Of a stretch of DNA of 64,000 nucleotides, positions 1 to 13,900 are shown piece by piece. Below the pieces are notes generated by a model, which saw only the letters and a list, made by a program, of their open reading frames with translations, searched no databases and was not told the DNA's origin. Location of the stretch: positions 1,030,342 to 1,094,341 of the forward strand of contig JAJEKB010021383.1 in assembly GCA_022393335.1 (NCBI GenBank). The letters run 5' to 3'. Each line of letters starts with the position of its first letter. Position 1 is the stretch's first letter. Both the position numbers and the translations under genes were made by a program. The stretch is from Macrotrachela quadricornifera. Taxonomy: Eukaryota > Rotifera > Eurotatoria > Philodinida > Philodinidae.

Positions 1-287
1 TAGCCCAAACATTTGTGCATCTGAGATACCAAAAGTTTTTCTTTTACGACCTATTTTAGGTCTGAAATAATTTGAGAAAGGGAGTGAGGGTATATTAGAA
101 AAAAGTACTTTTTTTAGATGATTCGATTAATTAGAAAAATATTTAATTGTTTTCAATAAATGTCATCTGATTTTACACATATAGATAGAGAATAATGAGA
201 TGAACAATTTTTGTTCCAGGAGTACTAGTCGAAAATATAGTGTAGAGGTGGTAGAGATTTCATAAGTGGTGTCCAGCTAAAATAGCT
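1..287. other. Intergenic, nothing recognised
   Basis: No open frame, repeat or motif that I can support; AT-rich sequence only. Confidence 0.5.
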
Positions 288-800
288 GGAGTGATCCGAA
301 TTACCCGGATAAGTTTGCTGAGCTGATCCGAATTAGCCGGAATTCATTTTTTCCTTAAAAAAAGTGGTTGAGGGAGGTATTAGTGTTGTAAATACTACAT
401 CACAACGGTTCATTCTTTCATTGAGATATTTTCAGGTCCCATAATAGACACCTTGGGCTATCCAATCATATCATTTTTTTTCATATATTAATGGATAAAA
501 AATGAGTTATGAGTTGGGAAAATATGTTCTATACATTTTTGCTGGAGTGATCCGAATTACACGGACAGTTTGCTTAGGTGATCCGAATTACCCCAAATGG
601 GCTAATTCGGATCAGCTCGACATAGCTTTTGTTATTTTGCTTATAACTTTTTTTCAGTAAAAGCTTTCTAAAAAATTCTTTCGGCATTAGAAAGAGGAGA
701 TTTTGTTCTAGTTACACTCAAAAAATCATCTCATTACAACGTATAATGAATGAGAACGAAGAAAAATAAAATCAATTTTTGCAATTTTGATCCGAATTGC
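288..800. repeat. Cluster of GATCCGAATT motifs, partly inverted
   Basis: The 10-mer GATCCGAATT occurs at about 293, 324, 549, 581 and 789, and in reverse complement at about 604. Several copies are preceded by GCTGGAGT or GAGCT and followed by ACCCGG or ACCCCA. The mixed orientation suggests the remains of a small foldback or terminal-inverted-repeat element. No coding sequence is attached. Confidence 0.5.
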
Positions 801-810
801 CCCAACTGAG

Positions 811-3800
811 TGTATAGTTCTAGTCAAACATTTCGAATTTTTCACAACAATAGAGGTAATGGATTCAACCTTTTAAAAATACTTGTATCGAGAGCATATT
901 TAGCAACATATATCAGCTAGTTGTTGATTATTTGTGACTCGATAAAACAAGAAGATGAAGGTTTCTTCGAAATACACTTTTATTTTAGCTAGTAGCCATT
1001 TAAAATTTTTCTACCAGTTGATGAATCCATAACAAAAGTCTCCCAATAAATAACGCTCTGACTACATATTCTGCAGATTTAAAGAAGATAGGCGTGTTTT
1101 TCATATCTAAGCTTTATAGTGAGTATTACCAATACGGATCCAATTTTCTATCACACTTGCCCAAAACCTATCTAAGTATTCCATTCACCCATAACAACGG
1201 TAAGATAACGAACGACTTTCATCAAAGTTTTAATATGGATAAATCAAGCGAATCTTAATAAGGAGTCACCAGTTGCACAGATTCATACCACTATGATACT
1301 TTAGATATTCACCTATTTTAGGAAGAAGCATCACTCAATTTCGTTGTGCTTAACCCGATCAACAATAAAATTAATGTCATCCACTAGCGATTCATTTGTC
1401 TTATACACACAAAAATTTTAGTTAAATATCTGATATTAAGTAGTAACTTTTATTCGTAGAATTGAAAGATTTGACTGGAAATATATAACAACATTTTTCT
1501 TGGTATAATGCAGCTGACTGTACGCAAATCTAATACATAAGGAGAAGAGAAAACAATTTTATTACAGATACTCTGAATGAATTTTGTATCAGCCATGTTA
1601 TGCAACAGAAGTAGATTTTACAGAGTAAAGACCAATTTAAACATATATCTCATTTTGACACGATTAATTCTTTTGACATAAAGCAAAATAATTTTAAAAG
1701 GATGACAATTCTAGATATAGCGTTTCGTCATGTGACTGACAAATCGTCTTCGAAAACATATAGGATAGATGATTCATGGATATGATAATCTACTACTGAG
1801 CATACTTTTTTGTCAAAAAAAAGGTTAGCTAGATCAGATAACTCATTCTATCAAAGTTAAGACATGCAAGTTTAGAGGAATTAGTTATTGTAAAAACTTG
1901 AAGCAAAAATTGAAAAAGGCGAATCTGTTGAATTGTAATATTGGCTTTTTCCTTCAATTTAACACCAAGACCAGCGTTCTGGTATTTTAAATAACGAAGA
2001 AATTTCGGACATATGAGATCATTCAAACTGAAAAATCGTTTTTTGCCTGAAAATGAAACTTCAAAAAAATCATTATAATATCCTTAAAACTTACCATAAA
2101 AACAATATTTTTTCTGGTGAGACTTTACATTTTTTCTTACACATTGTATTACAGTCATTTGTTATTATGTCATGTAGGCCGTAATATAAACACAGCATCG
2201 TAGCATCCATACTTTAATATAGTCATATTATTCTTCAATAAATTGGTATAAAATAACGTTTAGAATTGTGCTTCTATCATACACATTGCATCAATAAAAG
2301 TATTGTGTATATTATACACAACCAATTGAATAGATATTATTGTACATAAATCGATCCAAAAGTTAGAATTTTCTCACAACCAACTTTTCCCCAACTTTAT
2401 CCAATACGTTACTGTTCAAACCATTGATTATCAGCAGAACGTGTATCGCTATACGTATATTTCATAACTGTTAATACGTGTTTGAATTGTTGGGGTTACA
2501 GCATAGAAAAATGCTTGTCATTGGTACTATTAACATATCTTTTTATTGTTTTATATTCTACATTCGGAAATGCTATTTATTTACGACGGCCATGATGTAT
2601 CTGAGGTCTTCATTCATGATAAGTCAGATTTTTCTTTTAGTAGATGTATGTTGATGTATAATCATCAAATGCAATGTTTTACATAAATATGGTCATGGAG
2701 CACGTAATGTCATAGTGTTCGAATAAAATGAATGTCTAAGTGAATATTTAATAAGTCCTGCATATAACTATGTTTTTAGAAAAAAATCAATACCAGCGTT
2801 TCCGTTAATATCATCTTTCAAAGATCATTGTTTCTTTCATTAAAAAAATCAATTTAACATATTCCGTATTTGATTCTTAAGTGTCTTTGTTAATGCATAT
2901 TGAAAACAGTGGCAGTTTTGAATCGGTTTGATTATTAGTTGAATTAATATAATTTAGATTAACATAAATGGGGTAAAAATAAATAATAACTTAAAACATA
3001 GGTTTGCATATATATAATGAACCATTTCGCGTCCTCTTTTATAATAGAAGACTTAAAATGTTATATTATGTATGAACGAATAAATATTTCAGAAAAACTT
3101 ACGTTACATTTGTAGTTTTTCTGTATTAATAATCAAAAAAGTTTCTAAGAAAACAAAGACAGCTTGAAGGAGTTGAAATAATTTTTAAGATTGAAAAGGT
3201 ACAGAAACTATTTAAAGCTCAACCTCTTGCAATTTCATCTGAGAATTCTGGAAACGAAATATTTTCCAGTTAACATATAAATTAGAGTTGCAGTGTCTTA
3301 TTAATTTAAATAATTAAGCAAACTCTTTTATTATAAGAAGAAACGTTTGGACAACAATCATTTGAAATACGAGAAATAATAGGAAGTAAAAATGACATAG
3401 TTTTAGTTCATTCCAAAGAAATTTTAAAAGAATCTACTTTTGATTTGGTTTAGTTCGATTTTCTAAAGAATGTACTGATATCATTGATGCTCGTTTAAAA
3501 AAGCGGGTGAGTATTTTATGAAAAATTTTTGATAGAAACAAGATAGAAACCTGCAATTTTCATGATTGAAAAGAAAATATGAAGATGCATCAAATCGTAT
3601 GTCACAACTTTCTGTAGTATGAATTTGCAAGATTTTTAATCAACTTTCTAAACGCCGAGAGAACTAGATTTTACTAGATGAAAAAAAGTTAAACAAATCA
3701 TTTCTTTTCACAAGATTTGTAAAAGAGTCGAATTAGTGCATCGATTAAAATATCTATAACTAATCAATAATTAAATTTAAACCTATAATATATTTTGTAG

Positions 3801-4640
3801 TTTTTAAACATTCGATAAATGGTTTAAATACACGTGTGTTAATTGAAAATTCATTGTAAACAACCTATAATATGGGTTTGTTTTTAAAAAGATCAGTTGA
3901 AAATCATAAAAGAATTTAGTTGAAAAGACCTGTAATATATGTGATTCGATGCATCTTTGCCAAAATTCTAGAAATTTTTTAAAGGTTTTGTATAATACCG
4001 TGAAATCCTTACTAAGACTTGTGAAGCATCCACGAAACCTTTTTGAGGATTTCACAATTTTATACGAAATTAAAAAAGGTTTTCGAATTGGTTTTTTGAA
4101 TCTTAAACGTTTTTTCAGGTCCATATCGCCAGATATTTTTTTGGTATAAGTAAATAAGGATGATTTTGGTAAAAAATTTTATTCGAGAATAAAAAGATGA
4201 AAATACTAACTTGTGTTAATCAGAATATTATGAGAGAGAGTATGGTGATGTACACTTCTGACAATAACTATAAGATGATAGTCATTCTGTACAAACAAAA
4301 CATAAAAGTGCAAACAACATGGATAACACTTCGTAAAAAAAGTTAAAATATTAACTGCAAGAAAGAATAAAAAATAAAAATAAGAACAAAAGGAACGTTA
4401 ATAAGATAAAGACCAATGACAGATCTGTAGTCTCTTGCTAATAAGTGCGTTTCTACTCCTCTTCAGGTGGATTGCAACAAATATTATGTTCAACTAATAG
4501 TTACTATTTTACAATAAAATATACTCTCGGTACTATAATCAGAATTTTTGTGATAAATAAATAGCAATAACAATATTTATATTTAAGTATAATATCTAAT
4601 TCGAAATCAAGCATAAAAAGTAATTTCATACAACTAATTA
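811..4640. other. Intergenic, no supported gene
   Basis: AT-rich sequence with no conserved-looking open frame on either strand. A small hairpin at 3978-4083 is listed separately. A stretch at 4736-4880 follows a ttacag acceptor-like site and stays open for about 45 codons, but it matches nothing I know and is not called. Confidence 0.5.
3978..4083. repeat. Imperfect hairpin
   Basis: AAAGGTTTTGTATAATACCG followed by TGAAATCCTT at 3978-4009 pairs imperfectly with GAGGATTTCACAATTTTATA and the following bases at 4046-4083. The symmetry produces opposing open frames at 3804-4124 (minus) and 3949-4149 (plus), neither of which looks like a real protein. Confidence 0.5.
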
Positions 4641-4649
4641 TCGATGTAT

Positions 4650-5459
4650 ATATGAATAGGTCTAATGATACTGTTCTTATAGGTCACTTATTTTGCATTA
4701 AAACTTAATCTTAATCTTATTTTCAAATCATTACAGAGCCAAATGAACAACTTTTAACAATCATCTGTCCGCATGTAACATTTAATTCATATCGAGCTGC
4801 AGTAAGTCACTGCAGTTACAAAGATCATGTAGGGAATGAACTCCTGAAATTACCATTATATTCAAGTATATCATTCTAATCGAATTAAGCTCTCCTATAT
4901 AATCAGATGTATACAAATCAAATCATAAATGCGCGGTTCTAACCATGGATCGATTCAAATATGTCAATCATTATGAAGAGATGTAAGCTCCTCTAACACT
5001 AGGAAGGCTACGAAGATGGTAAATACTCTTTATTAGTTAACCGTTCATGTATATCATTAAGTTCGAAATGAAGTTTACCTATTGGCCTCTCAAATAAAGA
5101 CTACATCAGAGAAACATTATTCTGAGTATTCTATTCAAATATACCTTTCATTTTTAACCAAACCCAAGTAATTAAATACATAATTCAAGATCATATGAAA
5201 AATCTATGTTTGAAATTATATTTTTCAAATATACCGCATGATATTATGCAATAGTTACATAATGAATTTATATTGCAGCATTACATAAGAGATAGTCAAT
5301 TTTAAGTACTTTTTTAATCAAATATTAGCTGATTTGAAATAAAATATGGTATTTTTTTTCAGAGCAAAACATTGCATAATAAGTAGCTATGTAGGACAAA
5401 ATTTTCCTTCATATATATTATATATTTCAAAGTAGAAATTAATTCTCTATCAAATAATC
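4650..5459. repeat. Degenerate flank of the 93-bp satellite
   Basis: Poorly conserved copies of the satellite consensus are visible, for example TGAATAGGTCTAATG followed by AGGTCACTTA near 4650-4695. Similarity fades leftwards, as expected at an array edge where homogenisation is weak. Confidence 0.45.
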
Positions 5460-6930
5460 GATAATCACATGACAATTGAATAGTTCTCAGGAGAATTCTC
5501 TTCAAACAGATCACTTACTTCAACATAGAAATTAACTCTTTCATATATAAGGGATAATCGAATACTAAATGAATAATTCTTAGTAGGATTCTATTCAAGA
5601 ATATTACGCACTTCATATCAAAAATTAATTCTCCTCCATATGATGGATAATTACATGAAAAATGAATAGTTCACAGGACAATTCTATCCAAACAGGTCAC
5701 TCACTTAAAAGTCGATATTAACTCTCTACCATTTAATGGATAATCATATTACATATAAATATTTCTCAGTAGGCTTCTATTCAAATAGGTCATTCACTTC
5801 AAAGTGGAACTTAACTCTTTCGCATATAATGAATAATCGCATACCAAATGAATAGTTCCAATGAGGATTCTATTCAAACAGATCATTCACTTCAAATCAA
5901 AGTATAATTCTCTATCGTATAACGTATAATCACATGACAAATGAATAGTTCCAATCATGATTCTATTCAAACAGATCATTCACTTCAAATCAAAAATTAA
6001 TTCTTTATCGTGTAATGTATAATCACATACCGAATGAATAGGTTCAATCATGATTCTATTCAAAGAACTTATTTACTTCCAATCAAAAAATTCGTTCTGC
6101 GTCATATAATCAATAATCGCATACCAAATGAATAGTTCTCAAAAAGGTTCTATTCAAACAGAACATTCACTTCAAAATAGAAATTAATTTTCTATTATAT
6201 AAAGGATAATCACATGACAAATGACTAATTATCACTAAGATTCTATTTAAACAGATCACTCACTTTAAAACAGAAGTTAGATCGCTATTATATAATAGTT
6301 AATCGCATGACAAATGAACAGTTCTCAGCAAGGTTCTATTCAAACAGATCATTCACTTTAAAATCATAAATTAATTCTCTATCATATAATGGATACTCAT
6401 ATGACATATGGATACTTTCGAGGACGGTTTTATTCAAACAGATGACTCACGATAAAATAGAAATTAATACTCTATTAAATAATCGATAATTGCATAACAC
6501 ATGAATAGTTATCAATAGGGTTCTTTTTAAACAGATCACTCATTCCAAAGTAGGTATTAATTCTCTAACATATAATGGATAATCATACTACATATGAATA
6601 TTTCTCAGTAGGGTTCTATTCAAACAGGTCACTTACTTCAAAGTAGGGATTAACTTTCTGGCATATAACGGCTAATCACATGATAAATAAATAGTTTGCA
6701 TTAGGGTTCTATTCAAACATATCACTCACTTGAAAGTAGATATTAATTTTCTACCATATAATGGATAACCATATGAAAAATAAATAGTTCTAAGCATGGT
6801 TCTATTCAGGCAGATCACTCATTTCAAATCAAAATTTAATTTTCCATCATATAATCGATAATCAAATGATAAATGAATATTGTTCAGGATAGTCTTATGC
6901 AAATATTTCGCTCATTTCGAAACGGTTTCT
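5460..6930. repeat. 93-bp tandem satellite, block 1
   Basis: About 16 head-to-tail copies. The unit contains GAATAGTTCTCAGTAGGGTT, then CTATTCAAACAGATCACTCA, then CTTCAAAGTAGAAATTAATT, then CTCTATCATATAATGGATAA, then TCACATGACAAAT. Anchors at 5478, 5571, 5664 and 5757 give a spacing of exactly 93 bp. Copies differ from one another by substitutions and small indels. Confidence 0.9.
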
Positions 6931-8139
6931 AGATGGACAACTTGATACAGAGTGCTCTAATGAATGAATGGTTATCACAATAATATGATTCAATTTGGAT
7001 ACTCATAAAAAACTAAACTTCAATGATTCATTATGTAATGGACGATAAATTATAAATGAATGAATCTAAGTAAGATTTTTGTCAAATATAATAGTTTTTT
7101 TAAGGAAACATGGAATACATCATCCTACAGATACCTTCCGTACGAAATTTGAATTCCTTTTACCACCATAATGTTTAAATACAATTTTCTTCCTGAAAAA
7201 TCTTTTTCGCATTTCATAAAATAAAATACCGCATTGCCAATGAACGATTTTTACCAAAATTTTATTCAAACATATTTGCTATCCTGCGGCAAAAGTGGTT
7301 TTAAATTACATGATCAAAAACTACAATAGCAATGAATCACTTTTAGGAAACTTTCATTAAACTATATTGGTTAACTAGTAGCAAAAAACTGTCTCTAATC
7401 ATGCTATCAAAAGCTGTGTTAGTAATAAATCATTCTAAAAATTTTATATAATTATTAGTAAGTTCAGAATACAAAAAACAATTGATTAAGTGATCAGTCA
7501 TCACACGACAAGTGAAACAGATGCACCAAGACGCTACGAGAGTATAATGTACATGTCAATCACAACAATATTATAAAATATATACTTACTAATCACGCAC
7601 CAAAAGAATAACTCGAAAGAAAGTCTGATTCTAAAATATAAGTTATTATAAGGAATAGTTTCAGCTGAGAAATATGATAGAGAATTATGTGACAAATGAA
7701 CATATAACCTACGATTTCATTAATTATATGAGCTAACTCAATGCATTCCTATATTAAATAACATTATCAGTAATCTCGTCACATATAAACAACTCTAAGT
7801 ATTTTCTTCACTTATTACAGATATTCAAAGTAAATAAAATGCTAATTCTAGAACTAATTATCATAGGGCACATGCATAAAGTTAAATAGAGTAATCCTAT
7901 AGTATAATATGTACATCAAAGGAAAGAAAGCGTCAATCCATATCTTTAAAAGATATACAACTTTCGAATATTTCTGAGTATTATATTTTTTCTCGAAAAA
8001 CCAGTTATATCTGTAGAAAGTACCACACGAACCTATGCGATCTTCATTTATGTGCATAATGAACATCCATAACAAAGTATATGTACCACTATATCGTAGA
8101 TTTTTGAGACAATTGTGATTTACGTTATCCAATCAAAAA
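6931..8139. repeat. Highly degenerate satellite-like interval
   Basis: Scattered relics of the 93-bp unit (AATGAATGGTTATCAC near 6963, AAATGAATGAATCTAAG near 7053) sit in otherwise unrecognised AT-rich sequence between two well-kept blocks. No gene is supported here. Confidence 0.4.
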
Positions 8140-9120
8140 TTAAATGATAAATGAATAGTTTTTAGAATGGTTTTGTTCAAATAGATCAATCCAAAGTAAA
8201 AATTAATTTTCTGTCATATAATAGATAATCACATGACAGATGGATAGATCTCAGTAGGGTTCTATTCAAACAGATCACTTACATCAAAGTTGAAATTAAT
8301 TCTCTGTTATATAATGGATAATTACATGACAGATGAATAGATCTCAGTAGGGTTCTATTCAAACAGATCACTTACATCAAAGTTGAAATTAATTCTCTAT
8401 TATATAATGGATAATCACATGACAGATGAATAGTTCTAAACATGGTTCTATTCAAACGGATCATTCACTTCAAATTAATAATTATTTCTATATCATATAA
8501 TGGATAATCAAATGACAAATAAATATTGCTAATCAGGATTCTATTCAAACAGATCACTCATTTCAAAGTAGAAATTAGTTCTCTATTATATAAATGATTT
8601 ATTACATGACAAATGAATAGTTCTCATTACGATTCCATTCAGAGAGATCATCCATCTCGCAGAAGAAATTAATTCTTTGCCATATAATGGATAATCACAT
8701 GACAAATCAAAACTTTTAACCAGGGTTCTATTCAAATAGATTACTTACTTCAAAGTAAAACTTAATTCTTTATCGTATGTTAGATAATCACATGACAAAT
8801 GAACAGTTCGCAAAAGAATTCTATTCAAATAGATTATTCATTTCAAAGTTAAAATCAATTCTCTATTATATAATTGATATTCCATGACAGATGAATAGTT
8901 CTTAAAACGATTCTATTCAAACATATCACTCACTTCAACGTTGAAATTAATTCTCTATCAAATAACGGATAATCATACGACAGATGAATAATTCTAAGAA
9001 CGGTTCTAGTCAAACATATCACTCGCTTCAAAGTAGAAATAAATTTTCTGCCATGTATTGGGTAATTATATGACGAAAGAATAGTTTTCAAAAGAGTTCT
9101 ATTTAAATCAATTGCTCGCT
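8140..9120. repeat. 93-bp tandem satellite, block 2
   Basis: About ten copies of the same unit as block 1. The neighbouring copies starting near 8243 and 8335 are almost identical (both carry GATCTCAGTAGGGTTCTATT and ACATCAAAGTTGAAATTAAT), which points to recent local duplication inside an older, more diverged array. Confidence 0.9.
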
Positions 9121-9649
9121 AAATACTAAAACTTATATGCATCCCTTATAAGAAAATAATATAACAACAAAGAATACTCGTAACAAAAATAGCATGATAA
9201 TACTTCGTTCAACTGAAAACAAAGTTTCGTCGTTGGTGTTGCAACTGTACACGTACATGTCAATTGAATAGTACTGAATCATCATCCATTCATGTATGTG
9301 ACTCCTTTCGAAATATAACTTGAAAAAACTATCCTATTATAAAAGATCAAGCTGAAAATACATTGTTTTATCATACTATTCTTTGTATATATTGTACATT
9401 TTAAACAATACCTGTTATATATCTTGAAATATACAATATATCGTATCAAATGAATCATTCTAAGCATATTCTTGTTTCAATATATCTGACACATACAAAA
9501 AAGATCAAGACACACAATATGATTACATACAATCGTAGAAATAGTAAGTAATGACAAAAATTATATGCTGATATGTCAGCAATATCCATATATATTTGAG
9601 AATTTGTTTTATGAGTATATATTATATGACTACTGAACATGATCGACTA
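9121..9649. other. Unrecognised AT-rich spacer between satellite blocks
   Basis: Two short minus-strand open frames occur here (9282-9467 and 9455-9640), but they show no conserved motif and lie in simple AT-rich DNA. Nothing else is seen. Confidence 0.4.
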
Positions 9650-10470
9650 TCACTGAATTCAAGTATACCAATCATTTGAAACTAGAAATTAATTCTGTAT
9701 CATATAACAGATAGTCACGTGACAAATGAACAGTTCTCAAAAGAATTCTATTCAAATAGATTATTCATTTCAAAGTAGCAATTAATCCTGTATCATATAA
9801 TGGATAACCACATGACAAACGAGTAGTTCTAAGCAGGGTTCTATTCGAACAGATCACTAAGTTCAAAGCAAAAATTCATTCTCTATCACATAATGGATAA
9901 TCACATACTAAATGAGCAGTTTGCAATATCTTTTTTCATTCAAACAGGTCACTTATTCCAAAGTAGAGATTAATTTTCTATCATACAATGTATAATCACA
10001 TATCAAATGAATAGTTCTAATCAGAATTCTATTCAAACAGATCACTCACTCCAAAGTAGAAATTAATTTGCTATCATATAATGTATAATCACATATCAAA
10101 TGAATAGTTCTAATCAGGATTATATTCAAACAGATCATTCACTTCCAATCAAAAATTAGTTTTGCGTCGTATAATCGATAATCACTTATAAAATTAATAG
10201 TTCTCAGGATGGTTCTACTCAAATCGATTATGTACTTTAAAGTAGAAATTAATTCTTTATCATATAATGAATAATAACACGATAAATTAATAGTTTGCAT
10301 TAGGGTTCTATTCAAACAGATTATACACTTCCAAGTAGAAATTAGTTCTTTATCAAATAATGGATAATAACATGAAAAACGTATAATTTGCATCAGGTTT
10401 CTATTCAAACAGGTCAGTCACGGCAAAGCAGAAGTGTATTTTCTGTCATATAATGGATAAGCACATAACA
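9650..10470. repeat. 93-bp tandem satellite, block 3
   Basis: About nine copies of the same unit. Because 93 is divisible by three, an unbroken copy run reads as a 31-residue repeat on the minus strand (10139-10408). I regard that as a by-product of the period and not as a gene. Confidence 0.85.
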
Positions 10471-10960
10471 AATTGTTAAGAATAAAAAGGATTTTATTCG
10501 GATAAAACACAAGCGTCAAAATAATGTTTATCTGATAGCGTTGTCGCGAAAATTTAATGGTAACTGAGAAACATGTGTAAAATCTTATTTAAATGTATCG
10601 TAGAACTGAGATTGAAGCTTGCTGTTCGCTATTTCATAGTTGAATATATAAAACTTGAATAATTATCACAAGTATTCTGTGCAAATATTGACCATACCAA
10701 CTTAACATCTCAGTCGTGCGTTTGTAACAAAAATTAATGCAGAAAATAAATTATTTCAAAAACTTCGATGTGTAACTATTGGTTGAACTGAACGAAAAAT
10801 ATATTGCGTGATGTTTTGATGTATGATAATCTTGGAAATGAATAAGATGAACTGCTTTCGGTTGTTCGTCACATATTATTATCGTTGATGATAAATTCTG
10901 TAAACAGCCCATTTAATCTGAATATAAGCGACCTATGAACAGCTATTGCAAATACTTTGT

Positions 10961-13900
10961 TCATATATCTTCCCACAGTTGGAAGTTTTGCTTTACGAAT
11001 GAAAGAAGGAAATTTCGATCACAGAAGAAGAGAATTTTCCATGGAAACGTAGAAGGTTGAGCTGGTGGGCCTGCGGCAAATTCTTTTTGAGCGATAGGAT
11101 TGATTGTGATTTCATTTGTTCTAATCCTGTTATCTTCAGCTCCTGGATCTAAAGTTGAGATCAAAAGAAATATTATATTAATGTAAAAATGAATTAAGAA
11201 AGTAAGTGATATAAATGGTTATTTGATCTGTTACTCAGTATTTTTTCAGCATATCAACAGAGCAACTTCCCTAAAATGTTTACAATAGATCCTGTATGAT
11301 TAGCTGGGCACGGCATAAATTTTATCTATGAATGCCACTTATACTCGATATTGCGAAAGGCCAGAAAACTTACTTCTAATTGATATTGAAGTTGTTGTTG
11401 TTGTTGTAGTAGTAGTAGTAGTAGTTGTTGTTGTTGTTGTGGTAGCACTGCCCATTTGAAAATAAAAGGCGGATGAGTATTTTTTAACATATAAGACAAT
11501 GACTCTTAACTTGGACTTATGAAACTTCTTGCAATAATTGTATAAAAATATCTCCTAAAAATATGTCTAATTTTCCTAGAAAAAAGCGAAAAAACCTAGG
11601 AAAACTGAGTTTTTGTATAGAAATATCTGGCAAAATAGACTCGAATTGTCGGATATCGTACCGAGAACTTCCAAAGCACTAAAGTTTTCAATCAAACCTT
11701 GCATACAGTTTTGTAGCTGGTCAGCTTCCGATTCTAATCGACTCCTCAAAGTTTAGGATTTCTTTTATCTTCACAGAGCAACTGCCTGTTCTTCCAAGGT
11801 GACCATAGGTCACTATTTATTTATAAAATAAGTCCCAACAACTTTATATGAATCGATGCGTCGGATCAGCCTCTATCCAACAGTGAAAACCGCAGCTCTC
11901 TATCTTGTTGCCATCAAAAGTTATTCAAAAAATACTCACCCGTCTTTTTTTTTTAAATTGGCAGCAGCAGCAGTAGTAGTAGTTGTTGTTGTTGTTGTTG
12001 TGGTAGTAGTAGTAGTAGTTGTTGTTGTTGTTGTGGTAGTAGTAGTAGTTGTTGTTGTTGTTGTTGAAGTTTGCATTACATAACCTTGAAAAATAAATAG
12101 GTACAGTGAAAAACAAATAATACAAAAACAATAATTCCAAATAAATGACTTTGACGCATCACAACTCTTAAATGCACTGTTCACAAACATGAGTTCGAGG
12201 GAAAAGGATACCTTCATTTTGAAAATTTTTATTTCTTAAAGCATAGAATTATATCATATTCTTTTACATTCTATATACTGATCATGATATTCTCGATAGA
12301 CTAAAATAGTTTCAATGATCTATCAGAATGAAAGAGATGTTTCTCAAATACAACAGATTATTGTATAAAAAAACAGATAATTCAATCACTCAGGAAATTT
12401 TATAAATTCAAGAGATGAACTATTGATTCTTTAGAATTAAAGTCTTAAAATTATTCGAAAAAAATTTGTCGTTTGTCTACTCATCATTTAGAATCGCTCA
12501 GAATCATTTGAAACCGATAGAACTAACGGTAACCAATTGATGGTATCGATTCCATTCAATATGTTCCAACAATTTTATACACTCAGAAAATATCCGTTAG
12601 TTAGTTTCCTACACACAGTAATCTTGTTTTCGCGATCAAAATTTGGATTCATATAGGTTAACTACTGTCTCATATAGTCGAGTATTATTTTTTTGTACCA
12701 ATCTATATATGAAAGAAAAACAAAAAAAACGATTAACGGACAATAGAAAACGATTTTACTCGTACAAATATCTTTGTTTAGTTTTTGGCAACAATTTCTT
12801 TATTAGTAAGAATTTTTATTCATCTTTGCTTCTTAAACATATAGAATTATTAAAGAAGGTCGAGCTCAAATGGTGTAGAGTGATTTTATCGGTTTCACTA
12901 TTCTCAAGTAATATTAATATGCTAGAATTATTTATGTATCTCTTCAAGTCTTTTTGTCTATATAAAGTCCATTATATATAATGAGGTGCTTAGAGAAAAT
13001 AGCATGAATTTTGACAGATCCTTTTTCAAAATAGACTAGATTAGAAAGTTTCAGTTAAAAGACAGAGAATCTTTTGTAGATTTTATTGATATGCTCTTTT
13101 TAAGATGAGCATTTGCCTCTTTTGTAGCAGCGAAAGTACTGAATCTCGCAAAAACATGACTTGCTCAGCAGTGTATTAGGATAAACAGTAGTATACAACT
13201 GGTAAAATCGGTTCAATTAATTTTCAAACATTTAAATTATTCATTTATTCAATCTTTAAAATTGCTCAGTTCCTCGCCCACATTATTATTCCCCATTATC
13301 TTCCAGACATCCATCTCACACTCAACAGTTGACTTTTATTCTCTCTTCCTCCTTCACCAGTATTGTTGTGCCACTTTCTCTTCCATGCTTCGCCAATCTC
13401 ATCATTACTATCATTCAATCCACATTCATATCCTCCAATACTTGAATTATAAAATTTGAACAGCTGAGTTAAATAGTTTAAAAGTTGAAATGAATTTCGA
13501 GTTTTACATGCATGAGTATTAAAAGATCGATTTTATTTGTTAAATATGTTTGTACATGCTACTCGAATACATCATAAAAAAGTGCAGAAATGTATTTGTT
13601 TTTTAAGACACTAAACTAAAATTTTAGATAAAGCTTTACTAATTTAAAAACTATTCCCAAGAAAGGAAAATATCTCGACATAGTCATGCAATGAGAAAAA
13701 TAAATCAGCCATTATAAAGAATAATATTTTGTAGAGTTTGAAATTCTGTAACTGTTAACATAAAAAAAGTCATTTTTTGTAAGCTGGAATTCTTAGAAAA
13801 ACGCTAAAGATAAGTACGTTTCTGTCGACCAAAGTTTTCTTTTTGATATTTTGCATTTTTGAAAGAAGAAATAATTAGTCAGTTAAAACCAAACATACTA

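Noticed and set aside
3804..4149. Two overlapping open frames on opposite strands
   Set aside because: Both arise from the hairpin at 3978-4083; the residues mirror each other and show no domain.
10139..10408. Minus-strand open frame with a repeating 31-residue pattern
   Set aside because: It lies entirely in the 93-bp satellite. The period is a multiple of three, so any stop-free phase repeats; neighbouring copies are full of stops.
4650..10470. CRISPR-like array
   Set aside because: The repeats are 93 bp head to tail with no unique spacers, and the genome is an animal type.
11856..12083. Plus-strand open frame with a poly-valine run
   Set aside because: It is the opposite strand of the threonine-coding exon repeat; the minus-strand reading joins other exons in frame and the plus-strand one does not.
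12643..12981. 112-codon open frame on the plus strand
   Set aside because: No motif, AT-driven composition, and it sits in the proposed intron of the minus-strand gene.
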